This document shows positions 43,256-53,442 of a stretch of DNA of 64,000 nt, piece by piece. The stretch's first letter is position 1; each line of letters begins with the position of its first letter. A model generated the notes under the pieces. That model made no database searches and was not told the origin of the DNA. It worked only from the letters and a program-made list of their open reading frames with translations. The DNA comes from Rhineura floridana (taxonomy: Eukaryota; Chordata; Lepidosauria; Squamata; Rhineuridae). Made by a program: the position numbers and the translations under genes. The stretch is from positions 16,325,263 through 16,389,262 of the forward strand of contig NC_084480.1 of assembly GCF_030035675.1 (NCBI RefSeq), written 5' to 3'.

Positions 43256-46200
43256 GAATGTGAGACAGATAGCTCTGGAGGCCGCACAAAATCAGACTGT
43301 GGCTGGAGGGTGTCCCCGCTTGCCCTAGGTGGGCTCCTGCAACTAAATAGTTCTCACTGCTACAGCAAAAGTAGGTAGTTGAACTTCCAGAGGAAATATA
43401 GGCTATGCTGTGCAATCCCATTTTCCTTATCTTCTAATGTCAATTTGTGCTGGGCTAAAGTATTTGCCCAGCATGGAGTTTTTTTGCATGTGTGACTTCA
43501 GGGGGTGGGCTGGAGTGAAAAGGGTAATCAAAGGATGCCATCATTTTTGGTGGGTGGAGAGAAAGGTGAATTCCATACATTTTCATTAGAGGCAGGGGGC
43601 TTGCCATAATAATGTGGGGCTGTAGAGGGTTTTCAAATGCTACTTTCTTTCTCATACAAGTGTCAGTGCTGTTCCTTGCCATGCAGTCACCCAGTGGGAA
43701 GGAGGCTACGCTTTGATGAAACTCTCCTCCAAATACTGAAGGAATAAGAAGGACCTGTGTCTTAATAACCACATGTTACTTCCAGGTCCTCAGATATTTC
43801 TCAAATCAGGACTGTAACTAGTTATGTCTGTGATGGGTGCACCTCTCCTGCGCCCTACCCACTTCTGTCCTTGACATCCAGAGAATGCCAGCATCACGGT
43901 TGGTACTTGGCAAACCAAAGTTAGTGGGCAACTTTTTGAAAAACCCACATGAAAACACTAATTGTAGATGCCGTTCTCTCCATTCCAGTCATGTCCAAAC
44001 AGCGTCTTAGCACTTGGAATGCAAGTGGACAAGATGTTGGGAAGTTAGTGACCTAATTTCCCACTTCTTTTTAAAAGGGTAAATGAGGTCATAGCACTGG
44101 AGATGGGCTTAACTCTTTTCCCCTGTGCTGTTTCCCCAGGTAAATCCTCCCTCCAGCTGCAATATATTTCTTCATTTTCCTTTTAGTGTGCTGCAGGTCA
44201 AATGTGCAGGTACCACACTGGGAGGAGCAATTTGGATCTGAAAAACAACTGGGCGGTTAACTTTCTTCTGTCCAAGCACCTCATCCCCCTCCTACATAAA
44301 GGGATCTCCATTATTGCACTTAGCCTTAAAAAAGGAGAAAAAAAGCTGGAGAAGATTCATTCACAACTTTTTTACCCTTGAAATGATGGTTTCCCCCCAG
44401 CAAACTTTCTGTGTTTCTTGTGCATGGCCAAGGTCACAGCCTTCTGATTTTCTCCTCTGAACTGTAGTTGTACACTGCAAGTAGCTAGTGTGTGTATTCA
44501 ACATCCCCCCACCTTTTGCTGGAGATTCCTCTTGCAGGGAAGCTGTCCCTCTTTGGGGAAACCTTATTGATTACATCTAAGGCTGAAGCCACTGCAAGTC
44601 ATCCTTACTTGGTCAAGCTTTATAGTAGTCTGTATTCAGTACACTTTAATCAACCATGCAAATTAATATTCACATGGTCATCTGTGCTGAATAGCAGCGG
44701 CCCCTAGATGAGCAGGACAAGGGCTTGTGCCCTCTCCCCCCCCCCACTGCTAACTCCTGCTTGCCACATGGTTTAAAGTGATGGAACAAATTCAAATTTT
44801 CTTATCCATAGTAAAAATAAAATTAGTAGTACAATGCATGTATTTGTTCTCTTTGTGGGGAAAAAAATTAATTTGAAGGACGAGTAAAAAGTCCAACTTC
44901 ATTATTGTTTAAACAGCATTTATTTTAAATTGTGACTTCAAAGACTGAGTTCGGAAGAGAATAATAATGGCTAATTAGATTATACTGTGGCCAGATGCCT
45001 CTTGGATCACATTTCGTATGTTCCTTCTTCATGGAATGAGAGAGCAATCCTGTTCCGCCAGTTGTTCATTAACTGGAGATAGGTAAATTAATTTGTCTGG
45101 AAGAGTACCTTCTGTTGGCTTTATATCATAGCTAAATATATTTGAGAGTGTTTAGTTTTCTCTTGGTCAGTAATGCAAAGCAGACTATATTGATAGTTGC
45201 TGGCAAATTGGGATCTAAAGATCAGCATTGTTTGCCTTGCATTCCAACTCCTTGGGTGATACGAGGATGTGGGTGTAACCCCATAGCAACTGAGGAATCT
45301 CTCCAGGGTTGTTTTTCAGCCTGTATCCAGGGAAACCTCTTCCAGAGGGTTTTATTGAAGAACTCAGGCTGATCCACAGCTTCAGTACTGAGATGCTGCC
45401 GTGAATAACTTTAACCCGTTAATTCTATTAAAAGCCAAGCAGTAAATAAACTCAAAAATCTTTTATCATTTAATATCCTAAAAGACTTAAGCCTGTATCA
45501 AGTTCTCCTGTTTGAATTGTCTATCTATCAATGACATCTCTTTTATAAAATGGATATGATACTGTTTTGTGTCATAGACCCCATACAATTGCTCATTAAT
45601 TCTTCCTGAACCACTTAATTCCAGCAGGCCAGCTGAGTTTTGTCCCCAGACGCCTAGTTTAGTTTGGAATTGCTCTGCGAAAACCAGCTTGTGTTTCTAA
45701 TACCAACAAAGTTCCCGTTGCTAAGCTGTAAATGAATAAACTTGGCCGTGAGCCCCTCTGAACTACTGTGATGCAAACGAAAACTATTTTCTGCCTTCAA
45801 TTTGACTTAAAAGTGCATATGGAGCAACAGTTTGCAAATGCAGTTCAAATTTGTGATTTAGAAAGCAAAGTTGCCCCTCACTGGCTTGTTGAAGTGGGCA
45901 GCTGCAACAGATGGAATGCAAGGTGGCCTAAAAATAAAAAGACAGGCACAATAATTTCCTGTGTTGTTGTCGAAACTTTCCAAAGGACATTCAGAGGTCT
46001 TTAAATTGCTGGCAACCGATGGAAAAACCACTTTATAGCAATATCCTCTCCTTGTATAATAAGGACCAGAATCTGATTTTGAAGCAGTACTTTATAACCA
46101 CTGCCCCAACTCACTGGTTTATAATTGATTAATGTAATGTCAGTCCTAGACGTTGATTGTTTCTTCTGCAAGTTAGTTAATAACCTGCACTACGGAACAC

Positions 46201-46359
46201 TGTGCTATTCAGAATTAGCCTGCCACCAGAATTTCATTTCGTTTCATTTACGTTTCACATAGTTTGGCTCATAAATCTGTGCATCTCACTCAATCTGTGT
46301 GTGTGTGTGTTTACTGAAAACATTTAATATACTGTAGAATAACATTAGATATTGCCATT
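43256..46359 (+). other. Repeat-poor stretch, presumed ME2 first intron
   Basis: About 3.1 kb with no recognisable transposon, exon or RNA gene. This is exceptional in a window otherwise full of repeats. It might hold conserved regulatory DNA; nothing in the sequence alone proves it. Confidence 0.45.
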
Positions 46360-46690
46360 GAAGGCTAGTTAACATTCCTCTGGGGCCCAAATATGGCCCA
46401 TGAAATACGATTTGACCATCCCTGATGTGACACATCAAAGAAGTCTTCCCCCCATTAAAAGATTCAACATTCATAGGCCATGCCTCATCTTCAAACAAAT
46501 CCGCTTATAAATGTAGTACAGGTTGCTCCCATGTTTGCAAAACAAATGTTACTGCCATTATTTATATAGTGCCATCTGTATAAATGATGGTTCACAAAAG
46601 TCCCTGCCCCAAAGGGCTTACAATCTACAATATACCCAGAGAGAAACAAAAGAGAAAGGAGGGAAGGGGTAAATAGGGTATGCATATGTG
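46360..46690. repeat. Unclassified interspersed repeat, copy 1
   Basis: GATGTGACACATCAAAGAAG, CCATTAAAAGATTCAACATTC and AAACAAATGTTACTGCCA are shared in order with 47500-47660. It continues as TTATATAGTGCCATCTG and CCCAAAGGGCTTACAATCTA, a motif pair common in vertebrate repeats. Confidence 0.6.
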
Positions 46691-47109
46691 ATTATATCAA
46701 TTACATGCACTCTAGTTTAGTTACAGGAGGGTATTGAGACTGGGGGATGTTCCAAAGGCTTAGACAATAACAAGTTATTGCTGGGAAATAACACCCTATT
46801 ACTATTGCTGCTCTGTGATGCATTTTCATGCTCTTTTGCTAGTCAAGAGGAAGAAACAGGTTGCAAATTGGTGGAGAGCAGGTGCAGTGACTGATCCAGT
46901 CCTGGGGTGGTGGTTGTTTGCTGACGTCCTCTCCAAGACATTGTAAAAAATAAATTTCAAAATAGGTGAAGCACAAAAGCTAGCTTGCAAAGGAAAACCT
47001 GGCTAGTAATGTAATCTCAGTGGCAGGGGCCCACACATTTTGACTGGCCTTGGTAGCAACCAGCCTCTGGAGACTTGGCGCAGGTGTCAGACAAAGCCAT
47101 AGTCTGATT

Positions 47110-47384
47110 CAGGGCTGTGGAGTTGGTATGTCAAACCTTCGACTCCGACTCCTCTATTTTTCTACTGTCCGACTCTGACTCCTTCATAAATGGCAAATGT
47201 ATATTAATTTTTGTACTGTCTGACTCCGACTCTGACTCCTTCATAAATGGCAAATGTATATTAATGTATTAATATTAATAAATTAATATTAATATTAAAA
47301 CATTTATTTTATTTTGAAGTCGGAGTCAGTACATTTCTACCGACTCCAACTCCACCCAAAATTGCCTCCGACTCCACAGCCCTG
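47110..47384. mobile_element. hAT MITE (GGGCTGTGGAGTC family), perfect duplication
   Basis: Ends CAGGGCTGTGGAGT and ACTCCACAGCCCTG are perfect inverted repeats; GTCTGATT flanks both sides exactly (47102-47109, 47385-47392). The interior repeats the GACTCCGACT motif many times and a CTTCATAAATGGCAAATG unit twice, with an AT-rich ATTAATATTAAT centre. Confidence 0.93.
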
Positions 47385-47499
47385 GTCTGATTCCCCCCCC
47401 CCAATAGTCTTCTCTGCATGTTTCCAGAGGTCTTGGGGGAGGAAAGGAATTGAGGAAACCATAAATAATGGCTGGTAGCCAGGGTCATTCAAAATTGGT

Positions 47500-47665
47500 T
47501 GACTGGCTAAGATTTGACCATTCCTGACGTGACACATCAAAGAAGTCTTCCCACCCCCATTAAAAGATTCAACATTCATCGGCCCTGCCACAATTTCAAA
47601 CAAATCTGCTTATAAATGAAGTATAGTTTGCTCCCAATTGGCAAAACAAATGTTACTGCCAGTAC
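47500..47665. repeat. Unclassified interspersed repeat, copy 2
   Basis: Matches 46420-46560 in order (GACGTGACACATCAAAG, AAAGATTCAACATTCATC, CTGCTTATAAATGAAGTA). Confidence 0.6.
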
Positions 47666-47699
47666 TGTGCTGGACTTTGAAGCAGCAAAAGAGATGGTT

Positions 47700-48045
47700 G
47701 CTGCTTGTCAGTGCCTGCGCAGCACAGTGCAAAGAGAGTGAATTAAACCCCTCTTCCCTAAGCTCCAGAGGATTCATAGGGAGGAGGGCATATTTTTTTT
47801 TCTGTGCTAGGCATTGGAGAAGGTCAGAAGAGCCAAAAGAGGCTCTTGCCACTTCTGGCCGTCATTGAATGCCCTCATGAAGTGAGAGAACAGGCCTACT
47901 CTTCTCCATTGGTGGCTGGTGCCCATTGAGACAGGTAGGGTGGAAGGTAGAGAGCCCAACAGTAGATGACGCAAGAGCCAACGACAGACAGAGCCAACTG
48001 ATTCTACTTTTGTCCCCATCCTCCTCCTCGCTGAGTTGCACAGGG
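47700..48045 (-). repeat. Unclassified interspersed repeat (family of 56530)
   Basis: Reverse complement shares GTTGGCTCTGTCTGTCGTTG, CATCTACTGTTGGGC and AATGGGCACCAGCC with 56590-56700. Class unknown. Confidence 0.6.
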
Positions 48046-48051
48046 GTGTCT

Positions 48052-48229
48052 AAAATTAAGCATGGCATAGAGAAAGTGGCCAGAGAAAGACTTTTCTCCT
48101 CTCGTAGTACTAGAACTCGGAGGCATCCAATGAAGCTGAATGTTGAAAGATTCAGGACAGACAAAAGGAAGTACTTCACACAGGAAATAAAGTATGGAAT
48201 TTGCTCTCACAAGAAATAGTGATGGCCAC
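48052..48229 (+). mobile_element. CR1 fragment, left of the solo LTR
   Basis: GGCATAGAGAAAGTGGCCAG, AGATTCAGGACAGACAAAAG and GGAATTTGCTCTCACAAG; interrupted at GATGGCCAC. Confidence 0.8.
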
Positions 48230-48828
48230 TGTGATGAAACCATTGGTTGGAACCTGATATTAAATGTGTTGTGGGTGTGAAGGAGTTAATGGAATGCCTG
48301 GGAGTATGAGTGATGTAAGACTGCCAGGTGGGAGGGGGGGTGCGAGTGAGAATTCTAAGGGAGGTTTGAATAAAAAGGCAATTGGTTTTGACAGTAAGTT
48401 TTGTTAGCTGGGATTTGGAGTGGAAGGAGGGAGGTTGTGTTGTTGGAGTGAGCTGGGTGGAAAAGGGTGGATTACATATTAGTTAGGGGTAGGACAGGTA
48501 GGGAAGAAGGGACTATGTATCAAGATTCTGTTTAACATCTTGCATTTTAATAAAGTTATTTTGTTTGTTTAAATTCCTGCATGCCTGCCCAGTCACGTGT
48601 GCTGCCATATCAGGGTCCTATCCAGTTCCTGTACCTACAGCCTGTTGTGCTAAGAGGGCACACCAGTGGTCATCTTTTGGGTGGGACAAAAGGTGGAAGG
48701 GCTGAAGCCTGTTGTGCAGAGAGCTATCTGACCCAGGTTGAGGCAAGCGTCCTGCTGGGTGGAGATTTCCTGAACCATGCGTGGGGTGTCAGGAGGGATA
48801 ATCTCTGGTGAAGGGTGGGCTCATGACA
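48230..48828. mobile_element. Solo LTR fossil with 5-bp target duplication
   Basis: A 599-bp element starting TGTGATGAAACC and ending GGCTCATGACA, that is TG...CA with imperfect inverted ends. GCCAC stands at 48225-48229 and 48829-48833. An AATAAAG signal is near 48549 and a GAATAAAAAGG stretch near 48368. No internal viral region remains, so it is a solo LTR of an unassigned LTR retroelement (ERV or Gypsy-like). The clean duplication suggests moderate age. Confidence 0.85.
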
Positions 48829-48833
48829 GCCAC

Positions 48834-48965
48834 CAACTATGGATGGGTTTGAAAGAGGATTAGACAAATCCATGCTGGATAAGGTTATCGGTACTACCAG
48901 CCGTAATGACTAGATTCTACCTCCGCTGTTAGAGGCAGTATGTCTGCTCTGAGCCCGTGGTTCTG
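48834..48965 (+). mobile_element. CR1 fragment, right of the solo LTR
   Basis: ACTATGGATGGGTTTGAAAG, GAGGATTAGACAAATCCATG and AGAGGCAGTATGTCTGC continue the CR1 copy of 48052-48229. Confidence 0.75.
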
Positions 48966-49228
48966 AAACCCACTTTGCCAGACAGTCAACTCAATCTCTC
49001 TCTTTTAATCAGAACTATTTTATTAAACCAGAAAACACAAAGGTATACAGAAACTTCAAAGAAAGCATACAGTCTGTGGGGATGGGAACTGAGGATGGCG
49101 GTGGTGATGAAGAAGGTTGATAGCAGGTAGGATATTGTAGGATTGTTGAAGAGGTAGATTCAATGGAGGAGAGTTACCTTCTGAGAGAGACAGCTTCTGG
49201 AAGAGGCAATTCTGGCAGAGAAATATCT

Positions 49229-49230
<2 letters not shown>
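48966..49230. other. No gene recognised
   Basis: No supported feature. Confidence 0.3.

Positions 49231-49264
<34 letters not shown>
49231..49264. repeat. (GA)n microsatellite
   Basis: About 17 GA units. Confidence 0.95.
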
Positions 49265-49267
<3 letters not shown>

Positions 49268-49456
49268 AAAAAGGAGTGTTGTCCTCTGGGGCTACTAGGC
49301 CTGCTGCTTGCTTCGCTGATGACAGAAACAACTGAGGCAGGTTTTGGAGGAAAACTAACTAGTCAATTAAAGTGAGGGGTGATGTCACCTGACAGGAAGT
49401 TACTGTGAGGTTAAGGGAGCATAGAGACAGACCTCTAGAGTTCCATAACTCTAACC

Positions 49457-49958
49457 CAGTGGTTCTCAAAATTTTTGGTTCGTGGGGCACTGTAAAACAT
49501 ATAAAAGATTTCTGATGCACTCTGTGTACAAAATTGAAAATATATTAATATATTTTAAACTGTGAATAAAAATAACTTAAACTATAGAAAACTATTGCTT
49601 ACCCTATACAAATGGGTTTCTTCTCATTTTTAAAATATGCTGCTGCTGCTGGGGACTACCTTCAAGTCGATTCCGACTTAGGGTGACCCTATGAATAGGG
49701 TTTTCATGGTAAGCGGTATTCAGAGGGGGTTTACCATTGCCTTCCTCTGAGGCTGAGAGGCAGTGACTGGCCCAGGGTCACCAGTGAGCTTCATGGCTGT
49801 GTGGGGATTCGAACCCTGGTCTCCCAGGTCGTAGTCCAACACCTTAACCACTACACCACACTGGCTCTTTTAAAATATACTTTCATAATATTTGAGGCAC
49901 ACCTAGCCCCCTATTATGGCGCACCAGTGTGCCTGGGCGCCCTGTTTGAGAATCAGTG
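49457..49958. mobile_element. hAT MITE with perfect 8-bp duplication, hosting a SINE
   Basis: Ends CAGTGGTTCTCAAA and TTTGAGAATCAGTG are inverted with one mismatch. CTCTAACC lies exactly at 49449-49456 and 49959-49966. The interior is broken by a Sauria-type SINE at 49642-49867. Without it the MITE is about 260 bp. Confidence 0.93.
49642..49867 (-). mobile_element. Sauria-type SINE with target duplication
   Basis: The minus strand reads GAGCCAGTGTGGTGTAGTGG, GGGTTCGAATCCCCACAC, TGGTAAACCCCCTCTGAATA and a BovB-like end. The 14-bp flanks TTTTAAAATATGCT (49628-49641) and TTTTAAAATATACT (49868-49881) differ once. Confidence 0.92.
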
Positions 49959-50039
49959 CTCTAACCTAATAAATGCCTTATTTAGCACAACAGAAGGAGT
50001 CTCTCTCTATACAATTCTAAACCCTGCGGAGGCAGCACA

Positions 50040-50197
50040 ATGTCCCTGAATGCCAGCTACTGGGAATCGCAACTGAAGAGAGTAGTGTTGCGCTCAGGGC
50101 CTGCTTTTGAGCTTCCCGTAGGCATCAGATTGGTCATTGTGAGGTTGCTGGGATGGGTCATTGGCCTGATCCAGCTGGCTTTTCTTATGTCCTTAAT
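50040..50197 (+). mobile_element. CR1 3' end
   Basis: ATGCCAGCTACTGGGAATCG, GGCCTGCTTTTGAGCTTCCC and GATCCAGCTGGCTTTTCTTA. Confidence 0.7.
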
Positions 50198-50689
50198 CTT
50201 GAGACTAAGAAGGAGGAAGCTGGCAGGGAGTGCCACCCCCTGGACTGGTTGTGAGTAAGAAGGCAGGAGGCTGAGGGCAGGCTGAGGCTGGTGGGGCGTG
50301 CCCCATTCGCCCTGATGGGCCAGCCTCCACTGTATAATGTTCTTCAGTGTGGTGAAGAGGAGAGCGTTGTACCAGGCTGCGTAGATACTCAAGCAGGAAT
50401 CTCTTTTGGGGCTTTCATGTGTCTTCAAATGCCAGCACATAATGAGAGGCTGATCCCTCCTTTCCTTCAAGTGCACTGCATATGTCAGTGGCCTCAGGAG
50501 CAGGAGGGACTTGCCTTTCTCTCCTGTGCATACAGTAAGAGACCCTTTCCCATGGTCAGGCTCCCTAAGCGATGGATCTGTTCTGGGCCAGTTCTCATCC
50601 ACACGTTCAGCCAAAGATCATGCAGTGACTACAAGGAGTTGGGCAGAGGTAGCCAATCATGGTGCCCCCCAGATATTAGAATCACAGAA
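50198..50689. other. No gene recognised
   Basis: Open frames on both strands lack known domains. Confidence 0.3.
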
Positions 50690-51560
50690 TAGTAGAAGTC
50701 TCCCCACCATTAAAAGACTCTACATTCGTAGGCACTATAAGGCCATTGTGTCCAACCCCATGCTCAATGCAGAAATCCACCTTAAAGCATACCCGAAAGG
50801 TGGCTGTCCAGCTGCCTCCTGAATGCCTCCAGTGCTGGAGAGCCCACCACCTCCCTATGTCATTGCTTCCATTGTCGTATTGCTCTAACAATTAGGAAAT
50901 TTTTCCTGATGTTCAGCCGAAATCTGTTTTCCTGTAACTTGAGCCCATTATTCCATGTCCTGGGATGATTGAGAAGAGATCCCAGCCCTCCTCTGTGTGA
51001 CAGCCTTTCAAGTACTTCAACAATGGTATCATATCTCCCCACAGTCTTTTCTTCTCAAGGCTAAACACTGCCAGTTCTTTCAATTCTTCCTCGTAAGGCT
51101 TTGTTTCCCGTTCCCTGATCATCCTTGTTGCTGTCCTCTGAACTCTGTTCCAGTTTGTCTGCATCCTTCTTAAAGTGTGGTGTCCAGAACTGGATGCAGT
51201 ACTCAAGATGAGTACTCAATAGAGGGGAACTAGTACTTCACACAATTTGGAAACAATACTTCTGTTAATGGAGCCTAAAATACCATTTACCTTTTTTGCA
51301 GCCACATGTTGGTTCATATTCAGCTTGTGATCAACAACAATTCCAAGATCCTTCTCGCATGTAGTATTGCTGAGCCAAGTATTCCTCATCTTACAACTGT
51401 GCATTTGGTTTCCTTTTCCTAGGTGTAGAACTTTGCACTTATCCCGGTTAAATTTCATTCTGTTTTCAGCCCAATGCACCAGCCTATCAAGATCACTTTG
51501 AATTTTGTTTCTGTCCTCCAGGGTATTAGCTATCTCTCCCAATTTTGTATCACCTGCAAA
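50690..51560 (-). mobile_element. CR1 LINE of a second subfamily, 5'-truncated
   Basis: Minus-strand peptides LVHWAENRMKFNRDKCKVLH, TCEKDLGIVVDHKLNMNQHV, QRTATRMIRERETKPYEE and LKYLKGCHTEEGWDLFS belong to the bird/turtle-like CR1 type rather than that at 13 kb. The 3' tail (CACAGAATAGTAG) is interrupted by a copy of the TTAAAAGA-TC-ACATTC repeat near 50706. Confidence 0.85.
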
Positions 51561-51564
51561 CTGT

Positions 51565-51655
51565 TTTTGGATTCCAGCTCCGATCAGCCCCAGGCAGCAT
51601 AATAATCAGAAATGATGGGAGTTAGAGTCCGATGACATCTGGAGGGTGTGACGTT
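51565..51655. mobile_element. hAT-type MITE
   Basis: TTGGATTCCAGCTCCGATCAG faces ATGATGGGAGTTAGAGTCC. Confidence 0.5.
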
Positions 51656-51747
51656 GACTGTCCATGGAGTAGGGCTTCATAGTGGCACTCATTTGATAAA
51701 ACTCACAACTGGGCCCACATGTTCAGCCCTGTGTATAGGGCCATATA

Positions 51748-51955
51748 CCAGTATAAGGAAGCTGCCTTATACTGAGTTGGACCATTGGTCCATCTAGCTC
51801 CGTATCGTCAACACTGGTTAGCAGCAGCTCTCCAGGGTTGCAGAGGGGGGACATTCCCAGCCTTACCTGGAGATGTCAAGGATTGAACCTGGGACCTTGT
51901 GCATTCAAAGCAGATGCTCCACTACTGAGCTACGGCCCTTCCCCATTTGTGGGGC
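51748..51955 (-). mobile_element. tRNA-derived SINE, complete
   Basis: The minus strand starts GGGCCGTAGCTCAGTAGTGG (A box), then GGTTCAATCCTTGACATCTC (B box), and ends CAGTATAAGGCAGCTTCC. Confidence 0.9.
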
Positions 51956-52324
51956 TGGTGGTGGAGGTGCCCACTCCTTCACCATGTTCAGAAAATTTTC
52001 AGCTAAATGGGTGTCTAAACCAGCCTAGAGTCTGTTTGATGGCCTGTGGCAAGGACCCTTTCCTACATTGGGCCCATTTTAAGTTTTGCACAAAGCACTG
52101 GAGCACTTAGTATAGTGTCGCTGACTCAGCTGCCCCCCTACATGAGGTTCAGGGCCAGGGTAAGCCATGGGCCTGACTTGGCCACTTGGGCCCTCGCAGA
52201 TGCCCAAGGATGCCAGGCAGTGCTGCTGGTCCTGGTCTTGACAAATCATTGTACCTTTGTGCTCTTCAAACATACTCCTTTATGCAGTGCAGAGATCCTC
52301 CAATTTTGCCTGGTCTTGATCATA

Positions 52325-52510
52325 AGTACGTAGGAACAAGCTGCCTTATACTGAGTGAGACTATTAGCCCATCTGGCTGAGTATTATCTATATTGATTGG
52401 CAGTGGCTCATCAGGATTTCAGACAAGGTTTTCTCTTAGCTGTACCTGTGGATACCAGGGATTAAATGTCAGCCCTTCTGAATGCAAAACAGATGCTCGC
52501 TCTGCGAAAC
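52325..52510 (-). mobile_element. tRNA-derived SINE, diverged
   Basis: AACAAGCTGCCTTATACTGAG, GATTGGCAGTGGCTCATCAGG and GATACCAGGGATTAAATG. Confidence 0.7.
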
Positions 52511-52907
52511 ACTGATTTGCATAATCAAGACTCAGTAAAGCTTGATTTCCTTGCTTTCTGCTCCGTAGGAACAGGTACGTGTGTTCCTTTTCTGCAGCAG
52601 GGTGAGGAGGTTTTACAGGGGAACAGCGGGGGGGAGGAGGGTCTGTGTATGATTGCAGGAACCCTTTGTTTCCAAGCCATGATGCTGATGTTGCCCCCAG
52701 TGCAAGAGGCAGCCGTGTGCTGCTGTAAAAAATTTTTTTTACTCTGCCTTTCTGAGTTGGCAACAGCGTTTGTAGAAATTGTGTTCTTCAGGGAGCAAAG
52801 CAGAGGCTTTCTTTGAAGCTGACAGAATTAAATTTGCTATCTTTGCTGCTGACCAGGTGATGGCATTTGAGGACCCTATTGCACCTTTATATATACAGTC
52901 AAACACC
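52511..52907. other. No gene recognised
   Basis: No supported feature. Confidence 0.3.
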
Positions 52908-53095
52908 GTCAGGGCTGCATGCACATCATATATTTGAAGCACGTTTGAAGCACCTGATTTCCCCAAAAGAATCCTGGGAAATATAGTTTACCTTCTACAG
53001 AGTTATACTTCCCAGCACCCTTAAAAAACTACAGCTCCCAGGATTCTTTGAGGGAAAGTGTACTTTAAATGCATGATGTGTACGTAGCACAGGAG
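52908..53095. mobile_element. Palindromic MITE
   Basis: AAAGAATCCTGGGAAATATAG faces CTACAGCTCCCAGGATTCTTT; TTTGAAGCAC faces GTGTACTTTAAA. Same family as 290 and 11688. It ends about 225 bp before the ME2 exon. Confidence 0.7.
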
Positions 53096-53320
53096 TAAAG
53101 TAATAGCACCAATGTTGCTTTTTCTTCTTCTTTTGGATAATCTCTGTTCATTCTTTGCTGCTAGGCAGAGTTGTTGATTTTGAAAGGCTGTATGTATTAT
53201 TTGGCTAGAATGAGAAAATCTTAACTGTCCAAAAAGGATCTGTTTGTGTCTCTGCATGTTGTCAGCATGAAACAAGGCTGTCCTCTTGGTAGCGTGTAAT
53301 GCACTGTTTTCTTTCTCAAG

Positions 53321-53442
53321 GCAAACTATACAGAATGTTCTCCCGATTAAGAATAGCTTCTGCTCCCTGTGTGTTGGCCTGCCGCAGAGTACATACAAAA
53401 GAAAAAGGCAAGCTCTTGATGCTGAACCCCAGAACAAATAAG
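53321..53442 (+). CDS. ME2: ME2 first coding exon
   Basis: Acceptor TTTCTCAAG|GCAAAC; the start ATG is at 53335. It encodes 36 residues: [18 protein letters not shown], then [18 protein letters not shown], ending in phase 0 at donor AAG|GTTAGT. The basic N-terminus without acidic residues is the mitochondrial targeting peptide of malic enzyme 2, which converts malate to pyruvate and CO2 with NAD+ (or NADP+) in the matrix. Human ME2 is [20 protein letters not shown] at the same place, with the same exon end. The 14 bases before the ATG belong to the 5' UTR. Confidence 0.93.

Noticed and set aside
49163-49375. Frame with EREREREREV
   Set aside because: Made by the GA microsatellite.
51748-51955. 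tRNA gene
   Set aside because: A and B boxes are those of a SINE; there is a SINE body and no cloverleaf acceptor stem.
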